Assembly: GCA_050949825.1 (NCBI GenBank)
Contig: JBMNGL010000007.1
Coordinates: 310,001-374,000 of the forward strand
Reading direction: 5' to 3'
Length of the DNA stretch: 64,000 bases
DNA from: DTU019 sp050949825
GTDB taxonomy: Bacteria > Bacillota > Syntrophomonadia > Syntrophomonadales > Syntrophomonadaceae
Position numbers and translations under genes: made by a program. Shown here in pieces: positions 26,431-35,542 of the stretch. Under the pieces are notes generated by a model. The model was not told the DNA's origin and ran no database searches. It was given only the letters and a program-made list of their open reading frames with translations. The first letter of the stretch is position 1; the number at the start of each line of letters is the position of its first letter.

Positions 26431-27236
26431 TACTCATGACCTCCTTCCACAGTGTGTTCTTCATTCTTACTGGCCATCAACCGGGTGGTTATAAAGCTGG
26501 TTGCCGATCCTGCCAAAGCGAGGGGAATCAGCCAGCCAAAATAAGGCTGCACCCAGTTCTGCCAGAAGTTAATGGTTCCATAGGTCTTGGGATTGACCGG
26601 CAAACCGAATTTATCTGGTGTATCAGTTAAGATATACAGCTTGTTCAGTCCACCGAGTTCGTTAATACCATAAATGGTGGCATTGGGGTAGCCATTGGCC
26701 TGCAGGTATCTTACCCGCTCGCGGGCTTCTTCAATCAACTCCTGCCGGTCCCCGAACTTAAGAGCTCCGGGGGCGCAGGTGGTGGCGCAGGCAGGTGCCA
26801 ACCCTTCAGTAACCCGGTCGGCGCACAGGGTGCACTTGGTGATCTTGTCTTCACGCTGCCGGTGCTTGGGAATCCCAAACGGACAGGCATAAGTGCAGTA
26901 CTGACAGCCGATGCATTTGTCCGGATCGTGAATGGTGGCGCCCCATTCGGTTTTAGTGTAGGCGCCTCTGGGGCAGGCTTTTATGCAAGCCGCATCGAGG
27001 CAGTGCATGCACTGGTATTTGGCAAAGTTCCAATCCAAACCCCTGGCGGCATTGTCAACCTCATTCATCAAGACGATGGTATAGGTGTCGCCATCGGTGT
27101 CTTCATGGGTTTGGTAATTGCCCTTGAAAGGCTTGATGGAAGCCGGAAGCTGGTTCCAGTTCTTACAGGCTACCTGGCAGGCGCGACAGGCCGTACATTT
27201 GCTGGAGTCATACAAATTTGTCATATTCGCCATCAT
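26430..27236 (-). CDS. fdnH: formate dehydrogenase beta subunit (4 x 4Fe-4S)
   Basis: The 268-residue protein carries four ferredoxin-like clusters that wire the catalytic subunit to cytochrome b. The Cys motifs are CTACRACQVACKNW, CMHCLDAACIKACP, CIGCQYCTYACPFG, and a fourth group beginning CTLCADR and ending CATTCAP. A single C-terminal membrane helix is predicted (about YFGWLIPLALAGSATSFI). Translation probably starts at the ATG overlapping the fdnG stop (TAATG, AAGGAGG 5 bases upstream) or the next ATG. The upstream in-frame ATGs lie inside fdnG and lack a site. Confidence 0.94.
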   Translation of the reverse strand: MMANMTNLYDSSKCTACRACQVACKNWNQLPASIKPFKGNYQTHEDTDGDTYTIVLMNEVDNAARGLDWNFAKYQCMHCLDAACIKACPRGAYTKTEWGATIHDPDKCIGCQYCTYACPFGIPKHRQREDKITKCTLCADRVTEGLAPACATTCAPGALKFGDRQELIEEARERVRYLQANGYPNATIYGINELGGLNKLYILTDTPDKFGLPVNPKTYGTINFWQNWVQPYFGWLIPLALAGSATSFITTRLMASKNEEHTVEGGHE

Positions 27237-30200
27237 TACGCCCTCCTTATGTCGCATAGCCATGCTTTATATTCGGGAATCATAGTATTGGCATCACCAA
27301 TATGCGCAGTAAGTCTATTGGCAATGTCGCCGGTGGCATAACCCTTGAAGCCGAACTGCCAGAGCATACCAATCTCGTGAACCGTTTTGCCGCCCAGGTT
27401 AAAGGGCTTGAAACGTTTGGTCACACAAGCTAAGGCCTCAATATCGCCGCGTGTCGTAGATATAATCACCTTGGAGCCGTTTTTGATTCCTTTCTCCCGG
27501 GCCAGTTCCTCACTGAGCTCTACAAACATGTTAGGCATCAACTCAGCCAGCCAGGGCAGGTTGCGGGTCAAGGCTCCGGTTTGCCAGTGCTCGGTTACAC
27601 GGTAGGTGGTTCCGATTATGGGATATTGATCCTCTTTGCCCTGCATATCGGGTTCCCATATCTTAACCGCCGGATTTACAGCTACTTTGTTGATAATAGG
27701 CTGCATGGGACTCTCCCAGGGCTCATAGTGCTCGGGGAAGGGTCCGTCTTTAAAGGAGGATTTAGTCCCAAATAGGCAGCCCTTGCCTTCGGGACGCATT
27801 ATAAATGGATCTTTGAAGGCCGGTTTATCCGGTCCGGTAGATCCGATAAAGTCAGGTACATCCACACCAGCCCAGGCGCCTTTTTCCGAGTCCCACCATA
27901 CCAGGCGGCGGTCATCGTCGTTTGGCCAGGGGGTCACGCCATCAGGCTGTACCGAGCAGCGGTTATAAATAATGCGGCGGTTGACTGGCCAGGCCCAGCC
28001 CCAGTTGGGGAATAATCCCAACCCGCTGGGGTCTTCTTTCTTGCGCAACATCGGTTTGTAAAGCATTTTGCCATCTTTCCAGGTGGTAGCTCCGCAATAG
28101 ATCCAAATGCCGCAGGTTGTACTGCCATCATCTTTCAGCTTGGCAAAGCCTTCCACCGGCTTGCCATCAGCATTATTAAAGCCGCACAATTCATTGGCCA
28201 CCTTAAGGATGTCAGGTTCTTCTTCCCCGGGATGACCTTCGTAATCCCAGGTCAAGTTATTGATAGGTTCATCCTCGGGGCGTTTGCTATCAGCGTAAAG
28301 CGCTTTAACCTTTTTGGCTAATTCATTGTATATCCACAGGTCGGCTTTAGAATCACCCACCGGTTCGGCACCTTTCCAGCGGAACTGTACCCAACGACCC
28401 GTCTGAGCTGCGGTGCCTTCCTTTTCATAGACGGCCGCTGCCGGCAAGAAAAATACCTCGGTATCGATATCTTTGGGAGTCAATTGCTGAACCTTATCAT
28501 TCGTCACAGCCCTCTCCCAGGCGGGGTGACTCCAGAACTCGGCGCTCTCATTAAGCCACAGGTCAATGGATACCAGCCATTTTAATTTGGTCATGGCGGT
28601 TTGCTCCTTGTTGGCATTGGGTCCGCCCACTACCGGATTGGAACCATTGATAAAGAGCCCATCGATTTCACCATTATACATGGCTTCAAACATGGCTATA
28701 TGAGAGTAATTCTTGGCTGCATTTCTCTTGGGAAGATAATGATAGGCAAAATCGTTCTCTTCCTGGGCAGCATCGCCCCACCATGCCTTCAGCATACTGA
28801 CGATCCACTTGGAAGTGTTGACTTTCCAACCGGAATAAGGAATACCAGCCTTAACCACCTCTCTGAACTCAGCCAGGTTGGTGAAAGGCAGCTTGGCAGC
28901 GCCTGGAGTTGTCGTACGAATATAGGATATTAAGTCTTTGTAGGCGTCACTGGCGGTAGGGGAATCAATATATCCCGGCAGGATATGAAACAGCAGGGCC
29001 ATGTCGGTAGCACCCTGCACATTGTTCTCACCGCGCAGAGCGTTGATACCGCCGCCCGGTCTGCCAACATTACCAAGCAGAAGCTGAGCTACGGCAAATG
29101 ATTTTACATTCTGGCTGCCTACAGTGTGCTGGGTTATGCCCATGGCATAGTTTATACAGCCGGTCTTGTCCGGTGCACCGGTAGCACAGAAGGTTTTTAA
29201 TACCTCCAGGTATTTACCCTTGGGTGACCCGGTGATCTTGCAGACCGTGTCGATGTCATAGCGCTCATAGTGCTTTTTCATCAGTTGGAATACGCAGCGC
29301 GGATTCTGCAAGGTCTCATCCCGCATAATAACGCCGCTTTCATCATACTTGTAATCCCAGGAGGTCACATCATATGATCTTTTGGACTCATCATAGCCGC
29401 TGAAAAGACCGTCTTTGAAATCATAGTCATCCCTGATCAAACAGGCCGCGTTGGTGTAATGAACGACATAATCCTTATGGTATAATTCATTATCCAGGAT
29501 ATACTTGACCATTCCGCCCATAAAAGCGATGTCCGTACCTGAGCGGATGGGGCAATAAATATCGGCTATTGCTGAAGTTCGTGTAAAGCGGGGATCCACA
29601 TGGATAATCTTGGTCTGACGCTTGGGATCCAGTCGACCCTTGGTCAGCCATTTCATTCCGATAGGGTGATTCTCCGCCAAATTGCTGCCCATGATCAGGG
29701 CTACATTGGTATTTTTAAGGTCAATCATATGATTGGTCATGGCGCCGCGTCCAAATGCTGGTGACAAACCTGCCACCGTTGCAGAGTGTCAGATACGGGC
29801 CTGGGTTTCAAGATATACGACACCCAGCGAACGCATCATTTTGGTTAAGAGGTAACATTCCTCATTATCCAACCCGGAACCGCCCACCGAGGCGATCCTT
29901 TCAGTGCGGTTGACAATTATCTCGCTGCCGTCTGCAATTTTTTCTTTATGAATAAAACTGCTGTCGCGGGTTTCCTTGATCCGCTTGGCAATTTCATCCA
30001 GCATCCAATCCCACTCTTTTTCTTCCCACTTCTCACTGCCGGGTGCCCTGTACAAAGGCTTTTGAACCCGTTTAGGGTTGATTACCTGTTCCCCTGTTCC
30101 CGGTTCATAGATCTCTCTAAGGTTGAACATGGCCGAACCCTTGGAACAAGCACAACCTTCATTGATTGGATTGTCAGGGTCTCCGACTACACTCAACAGT

Positions 30201-30418
30201 CTGACGAATTTGCCTTCAGCATCTTTTTCGGCGTATACGACCAGACCGCAACCGGAAGCACAATAGGGACACACCGTCGGTGTTGGGGTTACGTTCTTAA
30301 TCCTTAGCTCCTTGATGGCTGCAGCGGTGGCTTGCATATCAAAACCAAGATCCAAAACCGCAAAGCTGGCTGCGGTCCCGCCGGCCAATTTAAGGAACTG
30401 ACGACGCGTAACCTTCAT
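27236..30418 (-). CDS. fdnG: formate dehydrogenase alpha subunit, selenocysteine-containing, Tat-exported
   Basis: This catalytic subunit oxidises formate to CO2 at a bis-MGD Mo or W centre. An in-frame UGA at 29791-29789 splits the open frame, but the flanking residues (ETQARI, then HSATVAGLSPAFGRGAMTNH) align with the selenocysteine site of E. coli FdnG. A SECIS-like hairpin follows at the right distance. Read through, the protein is 1060 residues with Sec at about 210. The N terminus is a twin-arginine signal (MKVTRRQFLKLAGG). A 4Fe-4S motif follows (CPYCASGC, then GCACSKG). I chose the ATG at 30418 because it places the Tat signal at the very N terminus. The ATG 10 codons upstream lacks a binding site. 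Operon order is fdnG-fdnH-fdnI, with overlapping junctions. Confidence 0.95.
29760..29791 (-). promoter_or_regulatory. UGA selenocysteine codon and bacterial SECIS-like hairpin
   Basis: On the minus strand, UGA (29791-29789) is followed by 11 bases and then by GGUGGC-AGGUUU-GUCACC (29777-29760), a 6-bp stem with a hexaloop. The 11-base distance and the AGGU-type loop match the E. coli fdhF SECIS as I remember it. This supports recoding by SelB rather than termination. Confidence 0.9.
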
Positions 30419-30467
30419 TCCATCCCCACTCTCCTTTCCCGCATTCATATTTATAAACTCTCACCAC

Positions 30468-30496
30468 ATTATAGCATCCCGCTATCAATATCAACA
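30468..30496 (-). promoter_or_regulatory. probable promoter of the FDH operon
   Basis: On the minus strand TGTTGA (30496-30491) and TATAAT (30473-30468) are separated by 17 bases, about 50 bases before the fdnG start. The rest of 30419-30726 shows no gene. The open frame on the plus strand there has no coding signs. Confidence 0.55.
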
Positions 30497-30726
30497 CCCA
30501 TAATAACTGGAAGCTTGAATATTTTCGAGCTACATGCTACCTTTCAAAAAACATTCTGGATGTATAAACTGCGGGACTTAAGGCCATTCCCTCCCTTCAA
30601 AGGCATTAGTACTGCATTCGAAAAAGCCCTAAAACGCCTAATTATTATTTCGACAGAGAATGCTAAAATCCTTGCCAGGCATTTAGGGGGCATTGCATTA
30701 TAATAAAAATATATCACAAATATGAA

Positions 30727-32649
30727 TCATTGTAATTCGTTATAAGCGATCAAATCTCCTGCCCGTTCTAAATTGTACCCCCCCAATTGCCGCAGACGAT
30801 CCTTAACAGAAGAACTGCCGATAGCTTCCAAGAGCATTTCTAACCAGGCTTCCGGGATGAGGTCGGTAAGCAGACACAGGTCATATTGCTCCTCTGCCAG
30901 GGGAATAAAGTCCAGCCCCATGACCCGGGCGCTGGCCATGATGCCCAATCCACAGTCACAGGCATCGTTCTTCACCGCTGCAGCCACGGCCAGATGGGTA
31001 TATTCTTCACGGTTGTATCCGTTGATCTGCCCGGCCTCAATTCCGTTCCGGCTGAGCAGATAATCTAACAAAATCCTGGTTCCAGCTCCCTTTTGGCGAT
31101 TGATAAAGCGAATTTCAGGATTTAAGAGCTGTTCCAGAGTGGTTATTCCCAGGGGATTACCCTTTTTGACCATTAACCCTTGCTGCCGTTTGGCCACATT
31201 GATCAAACGCCAGTTCTGGCCGGAAAGATAACGCTGCACATAGCTGACATTGTAGTCGCCCTGGTTTGAGTCCAATAAATGAATGCCGGCCAGATGAGTT
31301 TCCCCACGCATTAAGGCCATAAGCCCCCCCATACTGCCCACATTGGTTGACAGCAGGCGGATATCGTGATGGCGGCGCAAATAATCGGTCAAAAGATCCA
31401 GGGAAAGATCATGGCTGCCCATGCAAACCAGCGAACGTTCAATTTCATGTTTGGAGCGCATCAACACTGCTGGATGTTTTTGCCCGGCATCCAGCCCCTC
31501 CTGTCCGCTGCCGATGGTGACGACGCCATCCGCCCTGACCAGGTTTGAGGAGATACCGGCTCCTCTGCTCAAGGGATAGGCCACGCAGCGATCCTGTAAA
31601 TAGGCCAGGTTTACATAGATAAACTCATCCACCCCCATCGGGGAGGCTACTTTTCTTGCCAGTTGGCATTCCACCACCTCATCGGCAGGAGGAACCAGTC
31701 CTTGCCTTCGATATAATAGCGGTTTGGCCAGCAAGGTAAATACCAATTGGGCTGAAATTGGGTAACCCGGAACCCCTATCACCGGCTTGTTGCCGATCAT
31801 CCCTAATATGGCGGGTTTGCCGGGCTTAATGGCCAAACCATGGTTAAGGACCCTGCCCCGACTGGCGATTATGCCTGCCGTATAGTCCTCCCGCCCCGCA
31901 GAGGAACCCGAACAAATCACCAGCATATCGCACCGGGGTTCCATCTCTTGCACTGCTTGCTGCAGCTTGCCCCAATCGTCTTCAACAATGGGATGGCGAA
32001 TGGTTTTGGCACCCCAGGTATGGCACATGGCTGCCAGCATATAGCTGTTGGACTCTACAATCTGGCCCGGTTCCAAATCAGGCCCAGCCTCCTGCACCAA
32101 TTCGGTTCCGGTAGGAATAATACCCACCATGGGCTGTTTGAGAACCGCTACTTCATCAACAGCAGCGCTGATTAAAGCCGCAATTTCATAAGCGCCCAGC
32201 GGATAGAAACTGGGTACAATCATATCTTCAGCCACCAGGTCTTCACCAACAGAACGTATATGCTGCCAGGGAACCGCCGCCTTGATAATTTCCGCCTCAC
32301 CATCAATAAAGTTGACATCTTCAATCATGATGACGGCGTTGTAGGGCTGGGGAACATAATCCCCGGTATCGACTTCTAAAAAGCATTCCCTGGATAAACG
32401 CACGGCATTGGTTTCACTGGCAGCATAGGTGTCTTTGGCCAAAACCGCAATACCGTCCATGGCTGAGGCCGGATAATGAGGGGAAGAGCGCCGTGAAGCC
32501 ACGGCTCGGGAGGTAACTCGTCCCAGGCTTTCCCGCACGGCAACCCATTCCTCGTCAGGACAGAAATAACCAGCTTCCTCAAGAGCCAGGTTAAAAGCTG
32601 AAATGGCTTCCCGCAGAGGGGTATTATCAATATATATATTTCTTTTCAT
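30727..32649 (-). CDS. MoeA-like molybdopterin protein fused to a PBP-like substrate-binding domain
   Basis: The 640-residue protein has two parts. Residues about 1-400 are MoeA-like, with SAMDGIAV, a GIIPTGTELV block, an ICSGSSAGREDYT segment and GLAIKPGKPAILG, and would insert metal into molybdopterin. Residues about 410-640 resemble the PBP-like domain seen in ModE/LysR-type fusions, with VGSMGGLMALMRGE, INRQKGAGTRILLDYLL and CDCGLGIMASAR. This domain could bind an oxyanion or a small ligand. A separate canonical moeA lies divergently upstream. AGGAG lies 11 bases before the ATG. The fusion is a known architecture, but its ligand is not established here. It lies just upstream of the FDH operon on the same strand. 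Confidence 0.88.
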   Translation of the reverse strand: MKRNIYIDNTPLREAISAFNLALEEAGYFCPDEEWVAVRESLGRVTSRAVASRRSSPHYPASAMDGIAVLAKDTYAASETNAVRLSRECFLEVDTGDYVPQPYNAVIMIEDVNFIDGEAEIIKAAVPWQHIRSVGEDLVAEDMIVPSFYPLGAYEIAALISAAVDEVAVLKQPMVGIIPTGTELVQEAGPDLEPGQIVESNSYMLAAMCHTWGAKTIRHPIVEDDWGKLQQAVQEMEPRCDMLVICSGSSAGREDYTAGIIASRGRVLNHGLAIKPGKPAILGMIGNKPVIGVPGYPISAQLVFTLLAKPLLYRRQGLVPPADEVVECQLARKVASPMGVDEFIYVNLAYLQDRCVAYPLSRGAGISSNLVRADGVVTIGSGQEGLDAGQKHPAVLMRSKHEIERSLVCMGSHDLSLDLLTDYLRRHHDIRLLSTNVGSMGGLMALMRGETHLAGIHLLDSNQGDYNVSYVQRYLSGQNWRLINVAKRQQGLMVKKGNPLGITTLEQLLNPEIRFINRQKGAGTRILLDYLLSRNGIEAGQINGYNREEYTHLAVAAAVKNDACDCGLGIMASARVMGLDFIPLAEEQYDLCLLTDLIPEAWLEMLLEAIGSSSVKDRLRQLGGYNLERAGDLIAYNELQ

Positions 32650-32692
32650 AGTGTTGTTGACTCCTGAATGTTTTCAATTATTGTATCGCACC

Positions 32693-32817
32693 ACGGGATG
32701 AAAAACAAAATAAGCTTAGCAGCAATAAAGGTTGGGGTAAAGCAGGATTGGCCCCGTAATAATAGGGAAGATTAGTGAAGATGCTGTAAAGGCAAGCCGG
32801 CCAAACGGGATGAAAAA
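32693..32817. repeat. pair of 13-bp direct repeats upstream of both moeA genes
   Basis: ACGGGATGAAAAA occurs at 32693-32705 and again at 32805-32817, in the 348-base gap between the divergent moeA-type genes. They could be binding sites for a regulator of cofactor synthesis. No gene is visible in the gap. Confidence 0.6.
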
Positions 32818-32836
32818 GCAAAACGCGGCCAGGCAA

Positions 32837-32865
32837 TTTAATCTGCCCGTACTATTCAGTATAAT
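32837..32865 (+). promoter_or_regulatory. probable promoter of moeA
   Basis: TTTAAT (32837-32842) and TATAAT (32860-32865) are 17 bases apart. Transcription would begin near 32872, at the first base of the structured leader. Confidence 0.5.
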
Positions 32866-32870
32866 AAGTA

Positions 32871-32967
32871 GGATAGATAAGGACGGATGACTGCAGCCCT
32901 TGCAACCATAGCGGCGATTTGATCTATCCGTCATATCCGGCGTTGCAGCGACGGATGGCCTCATCCG
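32871..32967 (+). promoter_or_regulatory. structured 5' leader of moeA (possible riboswitch or attenuator)
   Basis: GGATAGAT (32871-32878) pairs with ATCTATCC (32922-32929). TGCAAC (32901-32906) can pair with GTTGCA (32942-32947), and CGGATG/CATCCG (32952-32957 and 32962-32967) forms a hairpin 30 bases before the ATG. These helices are partly exclusive, which suggests switching. I do not recognise the class. It does not clearly match the molybdenum-cofactor motif. Confidence 0.4.
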
Positions 32968-32997
32968 CCTTATACTGTGACTGAGAGGTTGATAATA

Positions 32998-34206
32998 ATG
33001 GCTGAATTTTTACAGGTTGTGAGTTATGAAGAGGCTGTTGCCAGGTTGAAATGCAGCCTGAAACAGCGTTTTGAAGAAGAAATCCCCCTGCTGAACTCCC
33101 GGGGCCGGGTCTTATCCCGGCCGATTTTAAGTCCTGAAGACATGCCCGCTTTTAACCGCTCTACCGTTGATGGTTATGCGGTGAATGCAGTCGACAGCTT
33201 TGGGGCCAGCGAATCCCTGCCGGCCTTTTTTCAGTGCATCGGTGCGGTACCTATGGGCTCGGCACCAACATTTTCCCTGGAAAGCGGCCGTTGTGCCTGG
33301 ATTCCCACCGGAGGTATGATGCCGATGGGCGGTGATGCCGCCGTGATGGTTGAATATACAGAAAAACTGGGGGATGACACCATTCTGGCCTACCGTCCCG
33401 TCAGCCCCGGAGAAAACGTAATGCTTAAAGGTGAAGATGTGTCATCCGGGCAGGTTTTATTTTCGGCCGGGCATAGGCTACGTCCCCAGGATATCGGGCT
33501 TCTTGCCTCTCTGGGGGTTGAACGGGTTTTGGCTTTTTCGCCGTACCGGATCGGGATCATAAGCAGCGGTGATGAAGTGGTCCCCGTTAAACAAGCGCCG
33601 GCACCGGGACAGGTCCGGGATGTTAATTCGTACAGTTTAGCTGCGGCGGTTGAGGAAAAGGGGCATCTGCCTTGCATCTATCCACTGGTTGGGGATGATA
33701 TGGAGCAACTGCGGGGTATGGTAGCCAAATCCCTGCAGGAAAACGACATAACCCTGCTGTCAGGCGGCAGTTCAGTAGGAATTGCGGATTTGACGGTAGA
33801 TGTCCTGCTGTCCTTTGCAGGCGCCGAACTGCTTTTTCACGGATTGGCGGTTAAGCCTGGAAAACCTACTCTGGGGGTAAAAATAAAAGACGGCGTGGTC
33901 ATAGGTCTGCCCGGACATCCGGTATCCGCATTGATGATGTTCCAGGTTTTGAGCCGGTATCTGCTTGAAAGCAGGCCGATTTTCCATATTAATGCCCGGC
34001 TCAGTCACAACATTGCATCTCAGCCCGGACGGGATGACTTCATTCCGGTTGAGCTCAGTGAAGAAGGGGGCCGGTGGGCAGCCCGCCCCTTGTTGGGCAA
34101 GTCTGGTTTAATGGGGATCCTGGCCCGGGCCAATGGCTACATTCATATTAAATCTGTATATCAGGGTCTAAAGGAAGGTGAAACCTGTCGGGTCTACCTG
34201 TTTTAG
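32998..34206 (+). CDS. moeA: molybdopterin molybdotransferase MoeA
   Basis: MoeA inserts molybdate (or tungstate) into adenylylated molybdopterin. The 402-residue product is full length, with NRSTVDGYAV, an IISSGDEVV block, the TLLSGGSSVGIADLT segment and GLAVKPGKPTLG. A C-terminal domain IV follows. The ATG at 32998 is preferred over the GTG at 32977 because GAGAGG lies 9 bases upstream. It is the second MoeA-type gene here, so one copy may handle tungsten and the other molybdenum. That is a guess. It is preceded by a structured leader. Confidence 0.95.
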   Translation: MAEFLQVVSYEEAVARLKCSLKQRFEEEIPLLNSRGRVLSRPILSPEDMPAFNRSTVDGYAVNAVDSFGASESLPAFFQCIGAVPMGSAPTFSLESGRCAWIPTGGMMPMGGDAAVMVEYTEKLGDDTILAYRPVSPGENVMLKGEDVSSGQVLFSAGHRLRPQDIGLLASLGVERVLAFSPYRIGIISSGDEVVPVKQAPAPGQVRDVNSYSLAAAVEEKGHLPCIYPLVGDDMEQLRGMVAKSLQENDITLLSGGSSVGIADLTVDVLLSFAGAELLFHGLAVKPGKPTLGVKIKDGVVIGLPGHPVSALMMFQVLSRYLLESRPIFHINARLSHNIASQPGRDDFIPVELSEEGGRWAARPLLGKSGLMGILARANGYIHIKSVYQGLKEGETCRVYLF

Positions 34207-34209
34207 GCA

Positions 34210-35310
34210 CTACAGACCCAATCTCTGTAGCCAGGAGGCCACAATCTGCTGCCGCCTGGCTTCAATAGCTTCGAAATCCATGGCAGGCACATAATAATCT
34301 TCCAATTCATCGTGCCGCTTTTTGGCTGTCTGCAGTATCTGTATGGCATCACTGAGGCCCTGAGTGAAACGATGGGTGGCAGCAAATATCAGTTTGGCTC
34401 GTTTGGCAACCCCTTCATTGTCCAGTAATTGATCAAAATCGAGCTGGCGCTTTAATTTCATCCCTTTTAAGAGCTCTTTGTAGGGTAACAGACTTGAACC
34501 CATATCGATGAGCAGTGCGTTGCTGGAAGGGACCAGAATATAATCTATATCGTTCGGATCAAGGGGATTGTGGAAGATTTCGGCATAAACCCCTCCCCGC
34601 GCTATCAGGTGCTGGGTATGGGCAAACAAATCCTGCACCCCTGCCCCGGGACTGCCCTTAACTGCAAAGACTGCGGTTTGATTATTAATTAAGGTGTCCA
34701 GTTTGGTTATCAGGCCGCCCGGGGTTAAGGCGCCGCCAAAAAGGTGCCGGGCGGGGCGATAATCGGATACCGAACCGGCCAGGTAGTCTGCAGTCAAGGC
34801 TTGAATATTGCGATTGAGGGGTTTGCTGTCTTGACTTTCAGCATAATAGCTTTTCAACTCATCCTGGGCCAAAGCAGACTCCTGCAGGCGGCTGTAGGCC
34901 TGTGCATAACACCTGGAAACCTCCCGGGTTAACTGAATGATCTGCTTGCGGTGCGCTTTGATCACCTGTTCATCCCAGAAATCACCGAAGTTCAGAATTT
35001 CATCCACTGCACCTGGGTAAAGCGGATCAATAATATGGGGACTGGTTCCATCTACCAGGCAAAATTGCTGCTTGCCAATAACGATACCGTCCAGGGAATC
35101 CGTATCCGAGGAACAGCCATGCTGTTCAATATCCACACCCAGACGCGCAAAATCCTGCCCCACCTTATTCATAAAGCTTGATTTGCCAACACCAGGGCCG
35201 CCCTTGAGGATGATTTTTTGCTCAACCTCAGGACCCACCATGTAATTATAGAAGGAGTAAAAGCCATAGCGGGTATTTCCACCGGGGTAGACATATCGAC
35301 TGATTGCCAT
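34210..35310 (-). CDS. two-domain P-loop ATPase-like protein (PRK06851 type), function unknown
   Basis: The 366-residue protein contains two tandem NTPase-like halves. The first has an intact Walker A, LKGGPGVGKSSFM (about residues 34-46). The second has a degenerate one, VKGSPGAGVQDLF, in which the invariant Lys is replaced by Val. Family members are conserved in Firmicutes without an assigned role that I know. The ATG at 35310 is chosen because a GGGGAGAG site and the conserved YPGGNTRYGFYS block lie beside it. The open frame continues 51 codons upstream without support. The stop lies 3 bases from that of moeA on the opposite strand. Confidence 0.75.
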   Translation of the reverse strand: MAISRYVYPGGNTRYGFYSFYNYMVGPEVEQKIILKGGPGVGKSSFMNKVGQDFARLGVDIEQHGCSSDTDSLDGIVIGKQQFCLVDGTSPHIIDPLYPGAVDEILNFGDFWDEQVIKAHRKQIIQLTREVSRCYAQAYSRLQESALAQDELKSYYAESQDSKPLNRNIQALTADYLAGSVSDYRPARHLFGGALTPGGLITKLDTLINNQTAVFAVKGSPGAGVQDLFAHTQHLIARGGVYAEIFHNPLDPNDIDYILVPSSNALLIDMGSSLLPYKELLKGMKLKRQLDFDQLLDNEGVAKRAKLIFAATHRFTQGLSDAIQILQTAKKRHDELEDYYVPAMDFEAIEARRQQIVASWLQRLGL

Positions 35311-35427
35311 TACCTGCTCTCCCCTTTCAACATCAAGCGCCGGAGCTGCTACTAAATTTATATGGCCAAATAACAAAAATATGTTGGCGGCTTTTTTACA
35401 GCATACCCTGATTGAAAGGAAATAGCC

Positions 35428-35445
35428 GCGCAGAAATTTCTGCGC
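35428..35445. promoter_or_regulatory. 18-bp perfect palindrome upstream of recJ (operator-like)
   Basis: GCGCAGAAATTTCTGCGC is fully palindromic. It lies 20 bases before a TATAAT-type -10 box (35465-35470) that would serve recJ, so it covers the -35 region of that promoter. It could be a repressor or activator site. Confidence 0.5.
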
Positions 35446-35542
35446 CAGCCCCTCATCTTTCATTTATAATTGATAAGAAATATGAGTAGGCTGCTTCAGG
35501 GCCACCGACTTTTGCTGAATTTTTACTTAAAGAGAGGAAAAT

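Noticed and set aside
27236..30448. Frameshift or nonsense mutation splitting the formate dehydrogenase into two pseudogene parts
   Set aside because: The stop is UGA at the conserved selenocysteine position and a SECIS-like hairpin follows at the normal distance.
30332..30703. 123-codon plus-strand frame upstream of fdnG
   Set aside because: It overlaps the Tat signal of fdnG antisense, and lacks a ribosome-binding site and any recognisable domain.
32700..32820. Molybdenum-cofactor riboswitch on the plus strand
   Set aside because: A short similarity (ATGCT.GTAAAG) to the known motif is visible, but the predicted promoter lies downstream and the full fold is not evident.
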